From Deltaproteobacteria bacterium (GTDB taxonomy: Bacteria; Desulfobacterota; Syntrophorhabdia; Syntrophorhabdales; Syntrophorhabdaceae): 64,000 nucleotides of DNA. Both the position numbers and the translations under genes were made by a program. The notes under the pieces were generated by a model. That model searched no databases, was not told where the DNA came from, and saw only the letters and a list, made by a program, of their open reading frames with translations. Of this stretch, positions 44,396-53,026 are shown piece by piece; within the stretch, counting starts at the first letter, position 1, and each line of letters opens with the position of its first letter. The stretch is taken from NCBI GenBank assembly GCA_029553295.1, contig JAKPCK010000109.1, positions 1 to 64,000 of the forward strand, given 5' to 3'.

Positions 44396-44964
44396 AAAAC
44401 ACACGGGGATTTTGTCTTATAATACTTCTGGGGATTATCCTGTGCTCATGCACTATAATCAAGCAGTTTAATGTCTACTCACAGGATATGGAGGAGGGGA
44501 AGAGATACCTAAAAAATCATGATTATGAGAGGGCAAGGCATCATTTTCAAGGGGCAAAGGCCCAGCTAAGTTACTATCTTCCCCTTGTATATCTGGCTTA
44601 TATAGACTACAAGACTGAAAGGATGGATGATGCCATAAGGTGGATTGAAGAGGCAGAGAAGATAAAGGTAGCAGATGAGCATAACTTAAGGCTTCTCGGT
44701 TATAAGGCATTAATATTATTGAAAAAGGATAAAACAAAGGGGATGAAGGCATTAAAGGATTACATAGAAAACTATGAACATCTCTATCCCCTTCCCACAA
44801 TTACAGATATTGTGATGATGAAAGACAGCGGAGATATAGATATGGCAAGGCTCGAAAGGCTTGTCATAGAACAGATTGATTTCTATGAAAACGGCATAGA
44901 GGAACTATTTTACACAGGGACAGGTCCCTTTGAAGGGATATACGGAATAAGGGGAGATTTATAG
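44365..44964 (+). CDS. TPR-type lipoprotein
   Basis: 199 residues from ATG 44365, inside the end of the zinc-ribbon gene. The signal peptide contains FCLIILLGIILCSC with lipobox LCSC. The mature part has TPR-like helix pairs: GKRYLKNHDYERARHHFQGA, LVYLAYIDYKTERMDDAIRW and LLGYKALILLKKDKTKGM. It may be an outer-membrane scaffold protein. No ribosome site stands out before the ATG; an earlier in-frame ATG (44329) would add a non-signal tail. Six nt separate it from ftsY. Confidence 0.7.
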   Translation: MRKALHPGDIKNTRGFCLIILLGIILCSCTIIKQFNVYSQDMEEGKRYLKNHDYERARHHFQGAKAQLSYYLPLVYLAYIDYKTERMDDAIRWIEEAEKIKVADEHNLRLLGYKALILLKKDKTKGMKALKDYIENYEHLYPLPTITDIVMMKDSGDIDMARLERLVIEQIDFYENGIEELFYTGTGPFEGIYGIRGDL

Positions 44965-44970
44965 AGAGAT

Positions 44971-45885
44971 ATGGGACTATTGGATAAGATAAAAAACGGA
45001 CTTACAAAGACAAGGGAACAGCTTATTACCCGCATAGAATGGATAGTTCAGGGTAAGCCCTTAAATGAGGATTCATTTGACGAGATAGAAGAGGCCCTGA
45101 TTTTAGCGGATGCAGGGATTGAGACCGCAGAGATACTCATGACAAGGCTCAAGGAAAGGTGGAAGAGGGGTCATATAAAGACTACAGAGGACATAAAGAG
45201 GTGCATGGCAGAGGAGATAGAAAAGATACTCAAACCTGTTGAGTCACCCATGCCTATGGATGGTAAAAGGCCGTTCATAATATTGACGCTTGGTGTAAAC
45301 GGGGTAGGAAAGACCACAACTATTGCAAAGATAGCAAAGATATTCTGTGATAATGGTAAATCTGTGCTCCTCGGTGCATGCGATACATTCAGGGCAGCAG
45401 CCATTGAACAGCTCGAGGTGTGGGCAAAGAGGCTTAATATAGATGTTGTTAAACATAAAGAGGGTTCAGACCCCGCTGCTGTGGCATACGATTCAGTAAA
45501 GGCCTCTCTGGCAAGGGGTGTTGATGTATTGATCCTTGATACAGCAGGTAGGCTCCATACAAAGACTAATCTCATGGAGGAGATGAAGAAGATAAAGAGG
45601 GTAGTGAGCAAGGAGATAGATGGGGCACCTCAGGAGATACTCCTTGTTGTGGATGCCACCAATGGTCAGAATGCCATTATCCAGGCCAAGACATTCAATG
45701 ATGCATTAAATGTCACAGGCCTTGTAATAACAAAACTTGACGGCACTGCAAAGGGTGGGTTTATACTGCCCATTGCCCATAGCCTCAAGATACCCATAAG
45801 ATACATAGGGGTAGGAGAAAAATTTGATGACCTGATCCCCTTTACTGCCAGCTATTTCTCCCATGCCATGCTTGAAAATGGATAG
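44971..45885 (+). CDS. ftsY: Signal recognition particle receptor FtsY
   Basis: 304 residues, the short form: it lacks the long acidic A domain of E. coli FtsY and begins at the N domain (MGLLDKIKNGLTKTREQLIT). The GTPase motifs are complete: G1 GVNGVGKTT (108-116), DTFRAAAIEQLEVW, G3 DTAGR, TKLDGTAKGG and GVGEKFDDL. FtsY docks ribosome-SRP complexes at the membrane. Its last codons overlap the Ntn-hydrolase gene. Confidence 0.96.
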   Translation: MGLLDKIKNGLTKTREQLITRIEWIVQGKPLNEDSFDEIEEALILADAGIETAEILMTRLKERWKRGHIKTTEDIKRCMAEEIEKILKPVESPMPMDGKRPFIILTLGVNGVGKTTTIAKIAKIFCDNGKSVLLGACDTFRAAAIEQLEVWAKRLNIDVVKHKEGSDPAAVAYDSVKASLARGVDVLILDTAGRLHTKTNLMEEMKKIKRVVSKEIDGAPQEILLVVDATNGQNAIIQAKTFNDALNVTGLVITKLDGTAKGGFILPIAHSLKIPIRYIGVGEKFDDLIPFTASYFSHAMLENG

Positions 45886-46771
45886 CATCTCTCAAAAGAT
45901 GCGTGTTTTTTTTAAAAAAGAGGATTTGCTCAGGCTTATTCTCATTCTGTTTTTTGTTACCCTGCTGGGTTATCCCCGAGCCCCATATGCCTGCACTGTG
46001 TGGGCGGTAGCTGGAGAAAAGGCAGATATAAAGGGGACGATTATTGGAAAAAATAGGGACAACTCCCCTCACCTTATAACACGGATGAATTTTGTATCCC
46101 CTGAAAAAGGCCATAAGATATTCGGACTCTTTGATATAGAGGCAGACGGCTATATTATAGGGGGGATAAATGACAAAGGCCTTGCTGTATTCAATGCCTC
46201 AGCAATGGGTGTCCCAAAGGAAAAAAGGCATGTGGCTACCGAGGATTTTACAGAGAGGCTATTGAAAACCTTTAACTCTGTAGATGATGTCCTGAAGAAC
46301 CAAGATATGCTTTCCAGGAGTCACCCAGCCCTTTATATGCTTGCAGACCCATTCTTGATAGCCATGATAGAGGTGGCGCCGGAAGGCAGGATTGCAGTAA
46401 AAAAAACAGACAGCGGTGTATTGGCATTCACAAACCATTATATTGACACGGGTTTATCAGGGGAGAACAAGAATAGTACACCAGGTAGCAAAGAGAGGTT
46501 AAGGCGGATAGGCCATCTATTGTCCTTGAAAAATAAGGCTTTTAGCATAGAAGACTTTATTGCCATAAGTGAGGACAGGGGTGGTGGGCCTGACTACTCC
46601 ATATGGAGGACAGGCAGCTCACCAGAGAAGGTGCGTACCCTTGGAAGCCTTATTATTGCCATCCCTGTTACAGGTCTACCGGAGGTTTATATAAAACTTG
46701 CCAATCCTGGGGAGGAAAATATTGTATTCAGGGGCAGACTGGATTTCTCCAGGATGACAATTCAACCCTGA
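45878..46771 (+). CDS. Ntn-hydrolase of the acyltransferase/choloylglycine hydrolase superfamily, exported
   Basis: 297 residues from ATG 45878, which overlaps the ftsY end by 8 nt. A signal peptide (about LILILFFVTLLGYPRAPYA) runs straight into CTVWAVAGE, so cleavage would expose Cys as the N-terminal nucleophile of the family. The downstream IIGKNRDNSP segment is the conserved arginine/aspartate region, and TDSGVLAFTNHYI continues the fold. Relatives hydrolyse linear amides, penicillin, bile-salt amides or acyl-homoserine lactones; the substrate here is not deducible. Localisation should be periplasmic. Confidence 0.78.
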   Translation: MDSISQKMRVFFKKEDLLRLILILFFVTLLGYPRAPYACTVWAVAGEKADIKGTIIGKNRDNSPHLITRMNFVSPEKGHKIFGLFDIEADGYIIGGINDKGLAVFNASAMGVPKEKRHVATEDFTERLLKTFNSVDDVLKNQDMLSRSHPALYMLADPFLIAMIEVAPEGRIAVKKTDSGVLAFTNHYIDTGLSGENKNSTPGSKERLRRIGHLLSLKNKAFSIEDFIAISEDRGGGPDYSIWRTGSSPEKVRTLGSLIIAIPVTGLPEVYIKLANPGEENIVFRGRLDFSRMTIQP

Positions 46772-46879
46772 TTTTCAAAGATAAGTTTCCTGTCAATGAG
46801 AGGAGACAACCATCCATTTATTAATGCTTGAAACTTAAAACAATGTATAATAACATAAAGACATGATCTATAAACCCTG

Positions 46880-46927
46880 CCTCTAAACTGATTTTTTGGG
46901 ATTATGTTTAGCCTGCGGCTAAAGAGG
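46880..46927 (+). promoter_or_regulatory. Leader with alternative hairpins before the duplicated-HTH gene
   Basis: TTTAGCC (46907-46913) and GGCTAAA (46917-46923) form a 7-bp hairpin just before the ribosome site GGAGG. CCTCTAAAC (46880-46888) can instead pair with GTTTAG (46906-46911), while its CCTCT can pair with AGAGG (46923-46927). The alternatives are partly exclusive, so the leader may control translation of the following gene. A TATAAT stands at 46846-46851 but without a good -35. Confidence 0.4.
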
Positions 46928-46957
46928 TGTGGTCAAATAAAGCTGGAGGTAGAAAAA

Positions 46958-47392
46958 ATGACCCATAAAGATTTTGGAAACTATGCAGGCAAGAGAAAGG
47001 ACAGTGAATTAAATCAAAAGATTGCCGCCCGTGTCAAGGAAAAGGCTAAAAATAACAGGATATCATGCGTCAATGCCCACAGCATATCAACCCAGATGAA
47101 CATAAACCCTGATGAAGTGGGCAAGACCATTGACCTCCTTGAAATCAGGATAATCGAATGTCAGCTAGGGCTTTTCGGGTATGAAAACAAGAAAAATATA
47201 CCTGTTCTTTCAGAGGCAATAAACCCGGAGATTGAATCAGCCATTGCGTCATCCCTTGTTGACGGACGCCTGCCCTGTTTATCTGCATGGAATATATCGA
47301 AGAGATTCAATATTTCAAAACCTATTGTTACGGCAATATGTGAGGCAAAAAAGATAAAGATAAGCTCATGCCAGCTCGGCGCATTCAAGTAA
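46958..47392 (+). CDS. Small protein of two tandem helix-turn-helix-like repeats
   Basis: 144 residues from ATG 46958 with GGAGG 10 nt upstream. Residues about 22-75 and 94-144 are two copies of one unit: both have a cysteine followed by (V/L)(N/S)A then an IS step, then an NI segment, and both end in CQLG(L/A)F. The paired positions are C37/C107 and C68/C138. The helix-turn-helix pattern (SISTQMNINPDEVGKTIDLL and NISKRFNISKPIVTAICEAK) suggests DNA binding, so it could be a regulator of the DUF4384/CHAT genes just downstream. Not assigned to a named family by me. Confidence 0.7.
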   Translation: MTHKDFGNYAGKRKDSELNQKIAARVKEKAKNNRISCVNAHSISTQMNINPDEVGKTIDLLEIRIIECQLGLFGYENKKNIPVLSEAINPEIESAIASSLVDGRLPCLSAWNISKRFNISKPIVTAICEAKKIKISSCQLGAFK

Positions 47393-47463
47393 AAAAAGAG
47401 TGGAGACTATAGGCTAAAGATTTTAACAATTTTAATAATGAGATACCTGTAAAAGGAGTATCC

Positions 47464-48336
47464 ATGAAAAACCATATTAGAAAAATCATCCCCTTTCTTT
47501 TGGTTGTAATCTTTACCCTCAGTTACAGACCCCTTTTTGCCTTGCCATCGAGTATAGTAGAAGCCGAAGGCTATGCCTGTATGGGTGAGGACAGGACAAA
47601 GAGACAGACAGAGGAGGTGGCCCTTCAGGATGCAAAGAAAAGGGCTATTGAACAGGTATCAACCTATATACAGGCTGAGACGCAGGTGAAGGACTTTGCA
47701 GTGCAGAAGGATATTGTAAATGCCTATTCCAATGCAAGGGTAAGGATAATCGATGCAAAAGGAAAATGGGATAGTGAACCCCCAAAGGTTGGAGACTGCT
47801 ACAGGAACAAAATAAAGGCAGAGGTCATTCCTGATGAGGAGGCAATGAAGAGGGTATCTCAGAAAAAGCTCCTGGATGACCCTACTGCACCCCTTCATGT
47901 TCAGGTGTGGACAGAAAAGAAAGAATACAAATCCGGGGAGAGGATAAAGATCTATATGAAAGGCAACAAGCCCTTTTATGCCAGATTAATTTACAGGCAG
48001 GTTGATGGCAGTCTTATCCAGATACTGCCAAACCCATACAGAAAGGAAAACTATTTTCAGGGCGGGGTATTATATGAGATACCATCAGGCCCGGACAGGT
48101 TTGACCTTGAGGTAACACCACCTTTTGGAGAAGAAAACGTTATCCTTTATGCAAGCACAAACGAATTGGGTGAGATTGATCTTGAGCAGGCAGGCGGTGT
48201 GTATATTGTAAAGACTCTTTCAAAGGATATTGGGGAAAAGACAAGAGGTATTAAAATAGTGGGCAAGGCAGATAAAACTGCCGGAGAGTTTGTAGAAAGT
48301 GATGTGACGGTGGTAACAAAAGGCAACATGAAGTAA
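47464..48336 (+). CDS. Secreted DUF4384-domain protein with LPP20/FlgT-like N-terminal part
   Basis: 290 residues. A signal peptide ends near LFALP. The first domain (VEAEGYACMGEDRTKRQTEE and ALQDAKKRAIEQVSTYIQAE) resembles the LPP20/FlgT N-terminal fold. From about residue 130 a DUF4384-like beta-domain begins (LHVQVWTEKKEYKSGERIKI, YARLIYRQVDGSLIQILPNP and VLYEIPSGPDRFDLEVT). DUF4384 is often fused or adjacent to caspase-like (peptidase C14/CHAT) proteins, and a CHAT gene follows 58 nt downstream. Likely periplasmic partner of that protein. It opens this pair. Confidence 0.75.
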   Translation: MKNHIRKIIPFLLVVIFTLSYRPLFALPSSIVEAEGYACMGEDRTKRQTEEVALQDAKKRAIEQVSTYIQAETQVKDFAVQKDIVNAYSNARVRIIDAKGKWDSEPPKVGDCYRNKIKAEVIPDEEAMKRVSQKKLLDDPTAPLHVQVWTEKKEYKSGERIKIYMKGNKPFYARLIYRQVDGSLIQILPNPYRKENYFQGGVLYEIPSGPDRFDLEVTPPFGEENVILYASTNELGEIDLEQAGGVYIVKTLSKDIGEKTRGIKIVGKADKTAGEFVESDVTVVTKGNMK

Positions 48337-48394
48337 AACCATCAATTTATTCTGAATTACCAATAGATATAGTGTGTAAGGAATAAAAAACACG

Positions 48395-51300
48395 ATGAAT
48401 AAAAGACTGTTTTTTAAAACAATAATTTTCTATTTTAGCTTAATCTTGTTTGTGTTTTGTACCGCTCTTTTTGCCCAGCCAAAGAGTGAGGCAGAAAGAT
48501 TATGGGAACTGGGAGAAAAGGCATATAATGGAGGCAGGTATAAAGAAGCAATTATTTTTTATGAAAAGTCACTGTCTTTGTGCGGTAAAGATAATGAATG
48601 TACTTCTTCAAATCTCAACGGTATAGGCACTTCTTATGAGGCGCTGGGAGATGATCTAAAGGCGCTTTCTTATTATGAAAGGGCATTGAATATTTCTCGA
48701 AAAACTAATAACAAAGATATTCTTGCCACAACACTTTTCAATGTTGGAGCAGTTTATTATCGTCAGGCAATAGATTACGAAAAGGCCTATACCTATCTTG
48801 ATGAATCATCAAGGCTTTTTAAGGAACTTAATGATAAAAATAGTCTTGGTATTGTGTTACATTATCTAGGAAAGGTCTCTTCTCTCCTCGGAAAATACGA
48901 AAAGGCATTACAGAGTTTTAATGAAACATTAAAGATTGTAAAGGAACAGGGAAATCAAAAGGCAATTGGCGCTAATCTTGCAAATATCGGAAGGGTTTAT
49001 TCAAAACTTGGGCAATACGAAAAGTCAATTTCTTATTATGATGATGCGTTAAGAGTTGCAAGACAGGCAAAAGACTATGAAGGCATTTCTATAATATTAA
49101 GGGATTTAGGCGATGCTTATTCAGCACTCTATAAATTAGATAAAGCTCTTTCTAATTATTTGGAAGCACTGAACATACAAAAAAGTAATAATTTTCAAGG
49201 TGAATTGCAAATTACATACAATAATCTCGGGGCATTTTATTCTGACCTAAATCAATACGAAAAGGCTCTTTCAAATTATGAACAGGCACTTAAATTAGCA
49301 ACGGAGAAAAATGACAAACCAATAATTGCAACCACGATGAATAATATAGGCCATGTATATGCAAAAATGGGCAGGTCAGATAAGGCTATTATGTATTATG
49401 AGCGATCTCTTGAGATTGAAAGGAAACTGAAAAGACTGTCCTCTCTCAGTTATGTTTTGAATAACATAGGTATGGAGTTTTTAAGAGTAGGAAAATACAA
49501 TGATGCCCTAAGATACCTCCAGGAGGCCCTTGAAATTGATAAAAAATTGAATAATCCCCATCTAATGGAAATAAGGCTTAATAATATCGGTGCTGTATAT
49601 CTAAGACAGAAAAAATTAAAAGAAGCAGAAAATATATTCCTTGAGAGAAGAAAACTTGAGGCAAGGATTAAACCTAATAGACTTCTTCATCCAGGACTAA
49701 TAGAAGTATATCTTCTAACAGGCAGATATGATGATGCCTTAAGGCTTGCCAAGGAAATACCACCTTCCTGGAGAGACAATCCAAATAGACACATCGAGTA
49801 TTACACCCAGGTTGGGTTGGCGTTGAAAGGCAAAGGGGCTTTACAGGAATCAGCAATGAACTTAATGAATGCTATCAATTTAGTTGAAGATATGAGACAG
49901 TCCATAGTAGAAAAAGGACAATTTTTTGCAGGTGGTGGCTATTATGGGAGACTCATACCATACAGGGCTATTACATCTGTCTTGGCCGAGATGGCTGAAA
50001 AAGGATCTAATCTTACTCCTGGAAGTAGAATAACTTTTGACCCGGGTGCTTCATCATGGCAGGTTCGCGCAAGAAGAAGCGCTTTTAACTTCTCGTCTTT
50101 TGGTCAGAATTCCGCATCTGCTGCATTTTATTTTGCCGAGCTGACAAAGGCAAGAACACTTCTTGAGGCAATGGCAGGGGCTGCGAGAAAGACAACATCT
50201 GAAGAAATACCGAAGAATTTAAAAGAAGCAGAGGATAGAATCCTTCAGGAGCTTTCAAATATTGACAGCGGTTGGGACAGTGCATTGAAAAAAGGTGAGC
50301 AGGCAGTAAAAGAAATTCAGCAAAGAAGGGAAGGGCTTAAAAAACAACTTGACGAATTAATAGAGGTATTGAGGAAAAATTATCCAAGATATGCAGCACT
50401 TCATTATCCATTGCCTGTCAAGGCAGAAGATTTGCCGTTGAGACAGGGTGAGGTTTTGTTTGAATATGCAGTCACCGACGATGCAACCTATGTTTTTGTG
50501 TTAAAGAAGGGCGGAGTAAAAAGACTCATTAAAATACCATTAACGAGGGAATCCCTTGAAGAATCGGTAAAATCATTTATTGAACCCATGAATATAAAAA
50601 AGCCAGAAAAATTTTCAACAGATTTGGCAAAAAAGTTGTATGAAACTCTCCTTTCCGAACCATTAAAAGAGGTGAAAGAAGGCGAAAGTATAATCATAGT
50701 GCCTGATGGAATTTTGGGGTTATTGCCTTTTGAGGCACTCATTATAAAAGAAGGATCAGGCATTAAAGATAGTATTTATATGGCCGATAAATACACAATC
50801 GCATATTATCATTCGGCAACCATTATGGCGCTACAGAGAATTTTAAAAGAAACACCGCAAGAAAAGACTCTTTTCGCATTGGGTAATCCAGTTTTCACCA
50901 GAGATGACCCAAGGTACATTGCATGGACACAGGGAAAAAAGGTAATGCAGTTTCCAGATCTTAATCAGTATGCATTCAGGGGTCTTGCAATTAAGGCAAA
51001 ATGGGGTGCAGTAATAGATAATGACCGTAAAGAAAAGATGATAGAATTTCCACCTCTACCGGAGACAGAAGAGGAAGTAAGAAAGATAGCAGATATAATG
51101 GGGATAAAACCTGAGCCACCACAGGTTTTACTTTTTGTAATGGCAAACGAAACAAACCTAAAAAATGCAGGTCTTGAAAAATATAGATACATCCATCTTG
51201 CAACACATGCATCTCTGCCTGGAATGGTGCAGGGAATTAATGAGCCATTTATTCTTCTTTCGCAGGTTGAAAATAGAGGTGATGATGGATTTTTGACATT

Positions 51301-51619
51301 AAGTGAAGTAACCAATATGAAACTTAATGCAGATATGGTTGTATTATCTGCATGTGTTACTGGAGTTGGAAAAGAAGTTGAAGGGGAAGGGGTTGTAAAT
51401 TTTGCAAGGGCATTTCAGCAGGCAGGGGCAAAATCAGTTGTGGTAAGTCTGTGGGAGGTGGCAAGTGAACCTGCGGTAGAATATATGAAAATTTTTTATA
51501 GCCATTTAAAATCTGGCAAAAAACGGGCAGAAGCGCTGCAGTTAACACGGGGTGAGATAAAGATGAAATATCCAAACCCATTTTATTGGGCGGTGTTTAT
51601 CATACACGGCGAATCATAA
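48395..51619 (+). CDS. Secreted TPR-CHAT (caspase-like) protein
   Basis: 1074 residues. Signal peptide MNKRLFFKTIIFYFSLILFV continues to a cut near FAQP. Residues about 35-500 are a long run of TPR repeats, with near-identical DNA words around AATACGAAAAGGC in consecutive repeats, then a coiled linker (KKGEQAVKEIQQRREGLKKQ) and a CHAT domain of about 330 residues. The dyad of the caspase-like fold is present: His938 (HLATHASL) and Cys987 (LSACVTGVGKE). Such proteins are probably proteases or scaffolds; an exported form would act in the periplasm or outside. The target is unknown. Its base composition looks more AT-rich than its neighbours. Confidence 0.85.
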   Translation: MNKRLFFKTIIFYFSLILFVFCTALFAQPKSEAERLWELGEKAYNGGRYKEAIIFYEKSLSLCGKDNECTSSNLNGIGTSYEALGDDLKALSYYERALNISRKTNNKDILATTLFNVGAVYYRQAIDYEKAYTYLDESSRLFKELNDKNSLGIVLHYLGKVSSLLGKYEKALQSFNETLKIVKEQGNQKAIGANLANIGRVYSKLGQYEKSISYYDDALRVARQAKDYEGISIILRDLGDAYSALYKLDKALSNYLEALNIQKSNNFQGELQITYNNLGAFYSDLNQYEKALSNYEQALKLATEKNDKPIIATTMNNIGHVYAKMGRSDKAIMYYERSLEIERKLKRLSSLSYVLNNIGMEFLRVGKYNDALRYLQEALEIDKKLNNPHLMEIRLNNIGAVYLRQKKLKEAENIFLERRKLEARIKPNRLLHPGLIEVYLLTGRYDDALRLAKEIPPSWRDNPNRHIEYYTQVGLALKGKGALQESAMNLMNAINLVEDMRQSIVEKGQFFAGGGYYGRLIPYRAITSVLAEMAEKGSNLTPGSRITFDPGASSWQVRARRSAFNFSSFGQNSASAAFYFAELTKARTLLEAMAGAARKTTSEEIPKNLKEAEDRILQELSNIDSGWDSALKKGEQAVKEIQQRREGLKKQLDELIEVLRKNYPRYAALHYPLPVKAEDLPLRQGEVLFEYAVTDDATYVFVLKKGGVKRLIKIPLTRESLEESVKSFIEPMNIKKPEKFSTDLAKKLYETLLSEPLKEVKEGESIIIVPDGILGLLPFEALIIKEGSGIKDSIYMADKYTIAYYHSATIMALQRILKETPQEKTLFALGNPVFTRDDPRYIAWTQGKKVMQFPDLNQYAFRGLAIKAKWGAVIDNDRKEKMIEFPPLPETEEEVRKIADIMGIKPEPPQVLLFVMANETNLKNAGLEKYRYIHLATHASLPGMVQGINEPFILLSQVENRGDDGFLTLSEVTNMKLNADMVVLSACVTGVGKEVEGEGVVNFARAFQQAGAKSVVVSLWEVASEPAVEYMKIFYSHLKSGKKRAEALQLTRGEIKMKYPNPFYWAVFIIHGES

Positions 51620-52001
51620 TGAATATGTTTGACTCATCTTTGATGCTTAACGAGTAAAATTCTGAGAATTTTTATAATTAATTGTAAACGGCATGTTGCC
51701 CAAACTGTAATTGCTATGGTGTATAGATATCTCCAAATCTATTATTTGTTTAAACCAAATGCCATGGCATTTAACCTTAAAAAAAGCAGCACTTATGATG
51801 AAATCACAGGAATGGTTTATAAAAAGAGGTCATAAAAGCACATATGAGATATTAAACACCTCCATATATGGGCTGTAATAACAAAAATAATGCTAATCAA
51901 ACAGGTTGTGAAGGGAAAAATCATGGGTAATAGGGATTATGGGTAAGAGAATAAGCCCAATATGGCTATTGCCTACAAGGCATGAATACATGGAGGTATT
52001 T
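51620..52001. other. Gene-poor stretch between the CHAT gene and dppC
   Basis: 382 nt without a convincing gene. It holds one perfect 16-nt palindrome (AAATGCCATGGCATTT, 51758-51773) and a 27-codon open frame from 51797 that matches nothing I recognise. It is AT-rich and lies between convergent genes. No terminator with a T-run is clear, and no insertion-sequence ends are visible. Confidence 0.5.
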
Positions 52002-52838
52002 TCATAGGCCGCTGTATCTCCTCCTGGGATCAAATATATCCCTCAGTCCCTCGCCCAGGAGATTATAACCCATAACAGTAAGGAATATGGCAAGGCCTGG
52101 ATAGAGACTAAGCCACCAGGCCACCTCTATATTGTCCTTTGCCTGGGTGAGGATATTTCCCCAGCTTGGTGTAGGCGGCTGGACACCTATACCAAGAAAG
52201 CTCAGTGCAGATTCTGTGAGTATTGCACCGCCTATACCAAGGGTAGCCACCACATATACAGGCGTCAGTGAATTGGGAAGGACATGGTTGAATATAATCC
52301 TTTTTTCTGTAAAACCCTGGGCCTTTGCAGCAAGGACAAACTCCTTGTTTTTTATGCTCAGTATCTCTGCCCTGACAAGACGGGCTATACCCATCCAGTT
52401 TGTAAGACCTATTACTATCATGATATTCCAGATGCTCGGCTCAAGAAGGGCAATAACCGCCAGTATAAGAAAGAATGTGGGGAAGCACATCATCAAATCC
52501 ACAAACCTCATAAAGACCTCGTCTATCATACCGCCGTAATACCCTGAAATTGCCCCTATTACAATACCTATCATAACCGCGATGCCTATTGATACAAAAC
52601 CTACAAGTAGGGATATCCTGCTCCCATACATGACCCTTGAAAATACATCCCTCCCTAGGGTATCGGTCCCAAAGGGATGGGCAATAGAAGGCGGGGATAG
52701 TATTTGTTTCATATCAGGCTCCACAGGGTTGTGTGGCGATATGATAGGTGCAAGGAGTGCACTCAGAAACATGGGGATAAGTATAATGAGCCCGATTAAG
52801 GCAAGTTTGTGTCTTATTATGTTTCTTATCATACCCAT
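52002..52838 (-). CDS. Peptide ABC transporter permease, DppC/OppC type
   Basis: 278 residues, six predicted membrane helices. The N-terminal block PIISPHNPVEPDMKQILSPP and HPFGTDTLGRDVFSRVMYGS is diagnostic for DppC/OppC, and the EAA loop reads EFVLAAKAQGFTEKRIIFNH. It pairs in principle with the DppB permease at 18393-19367, the only candidate in the window, yet it stands alone 33 kb away. A TATAAT (minus strand, near 52846) just before the ATG suggests a very short or absent leader. Confidence 0.9.
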   Translation of the reverse strand: MGMIRNIIRHKLALIGLIILIPMFLSALLAPIISPHNPVEPDMKQILSPPSIAHPFGTDTLGRDVFSRVMYGSRISLLVGFVSIGIAVMIGIVIGAISGYYGGMIDEVFMRFVDLMMCFPTFFLILAVIALLEPSIWNIMIVIGLTNWMGIARLVRAEILSIKNKEFVLAAKAQGFTEKRIIFNHVLPNSLTPVYVVATLGIGGAILTESALSFLGIGVQPPTPSWGNILTQAKDNIEVAWWLSLYPGLAIFLTVMGYNLLGEGLRDIFDPRRRYSGL

Positions 52839-52884
52839 GATGTATTATATCCCGGCCAAAAGTCCTATAAAATCAACGGATAAG

Positions 52885-53007
52885 TCCTTTGCAAGACCCT
52901 CCAAAGGTCTTGAAATCCGTGGAAGATGAATTCAACTGGCTACCAATCCCGCTAAAGCAGGAGGGGTGTGACCCAGAGTCTGGAGACCTTTTTCAGAGGT
53001 CTCCAGA
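52885..53007. repeat. Composite intergenic repeat, copy D (two hairpins, inverted relative to copy B)
   Basis: Between dppC and the squalene-fold gene. Elements in plus-strand order: CAAGACC...GGTCTTG (stem near 52891-52912), AATCCCGCTAAAGCAGGAGG (from 52945), and the perfect 11-bp hairpin TCTGGAGACCT (52979-52989)/AGGTCTCCAGA (52997-53007). Its reverse complement runs parallel to copy B (22602-22711). The middle part resembles copies A and C. Confidence 0.62.
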
Positions 53008-53026
53008 TATTACAAACCAGCAAAAT

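Noticed and set aside
51797-51880. 27-codon open frame MMKSQEWFIKRGHKSTYEIL... as a small gene
   Set aside because: No ribosome site, promoter or recognisable domain, and length fits chance in AT-rich DNA.
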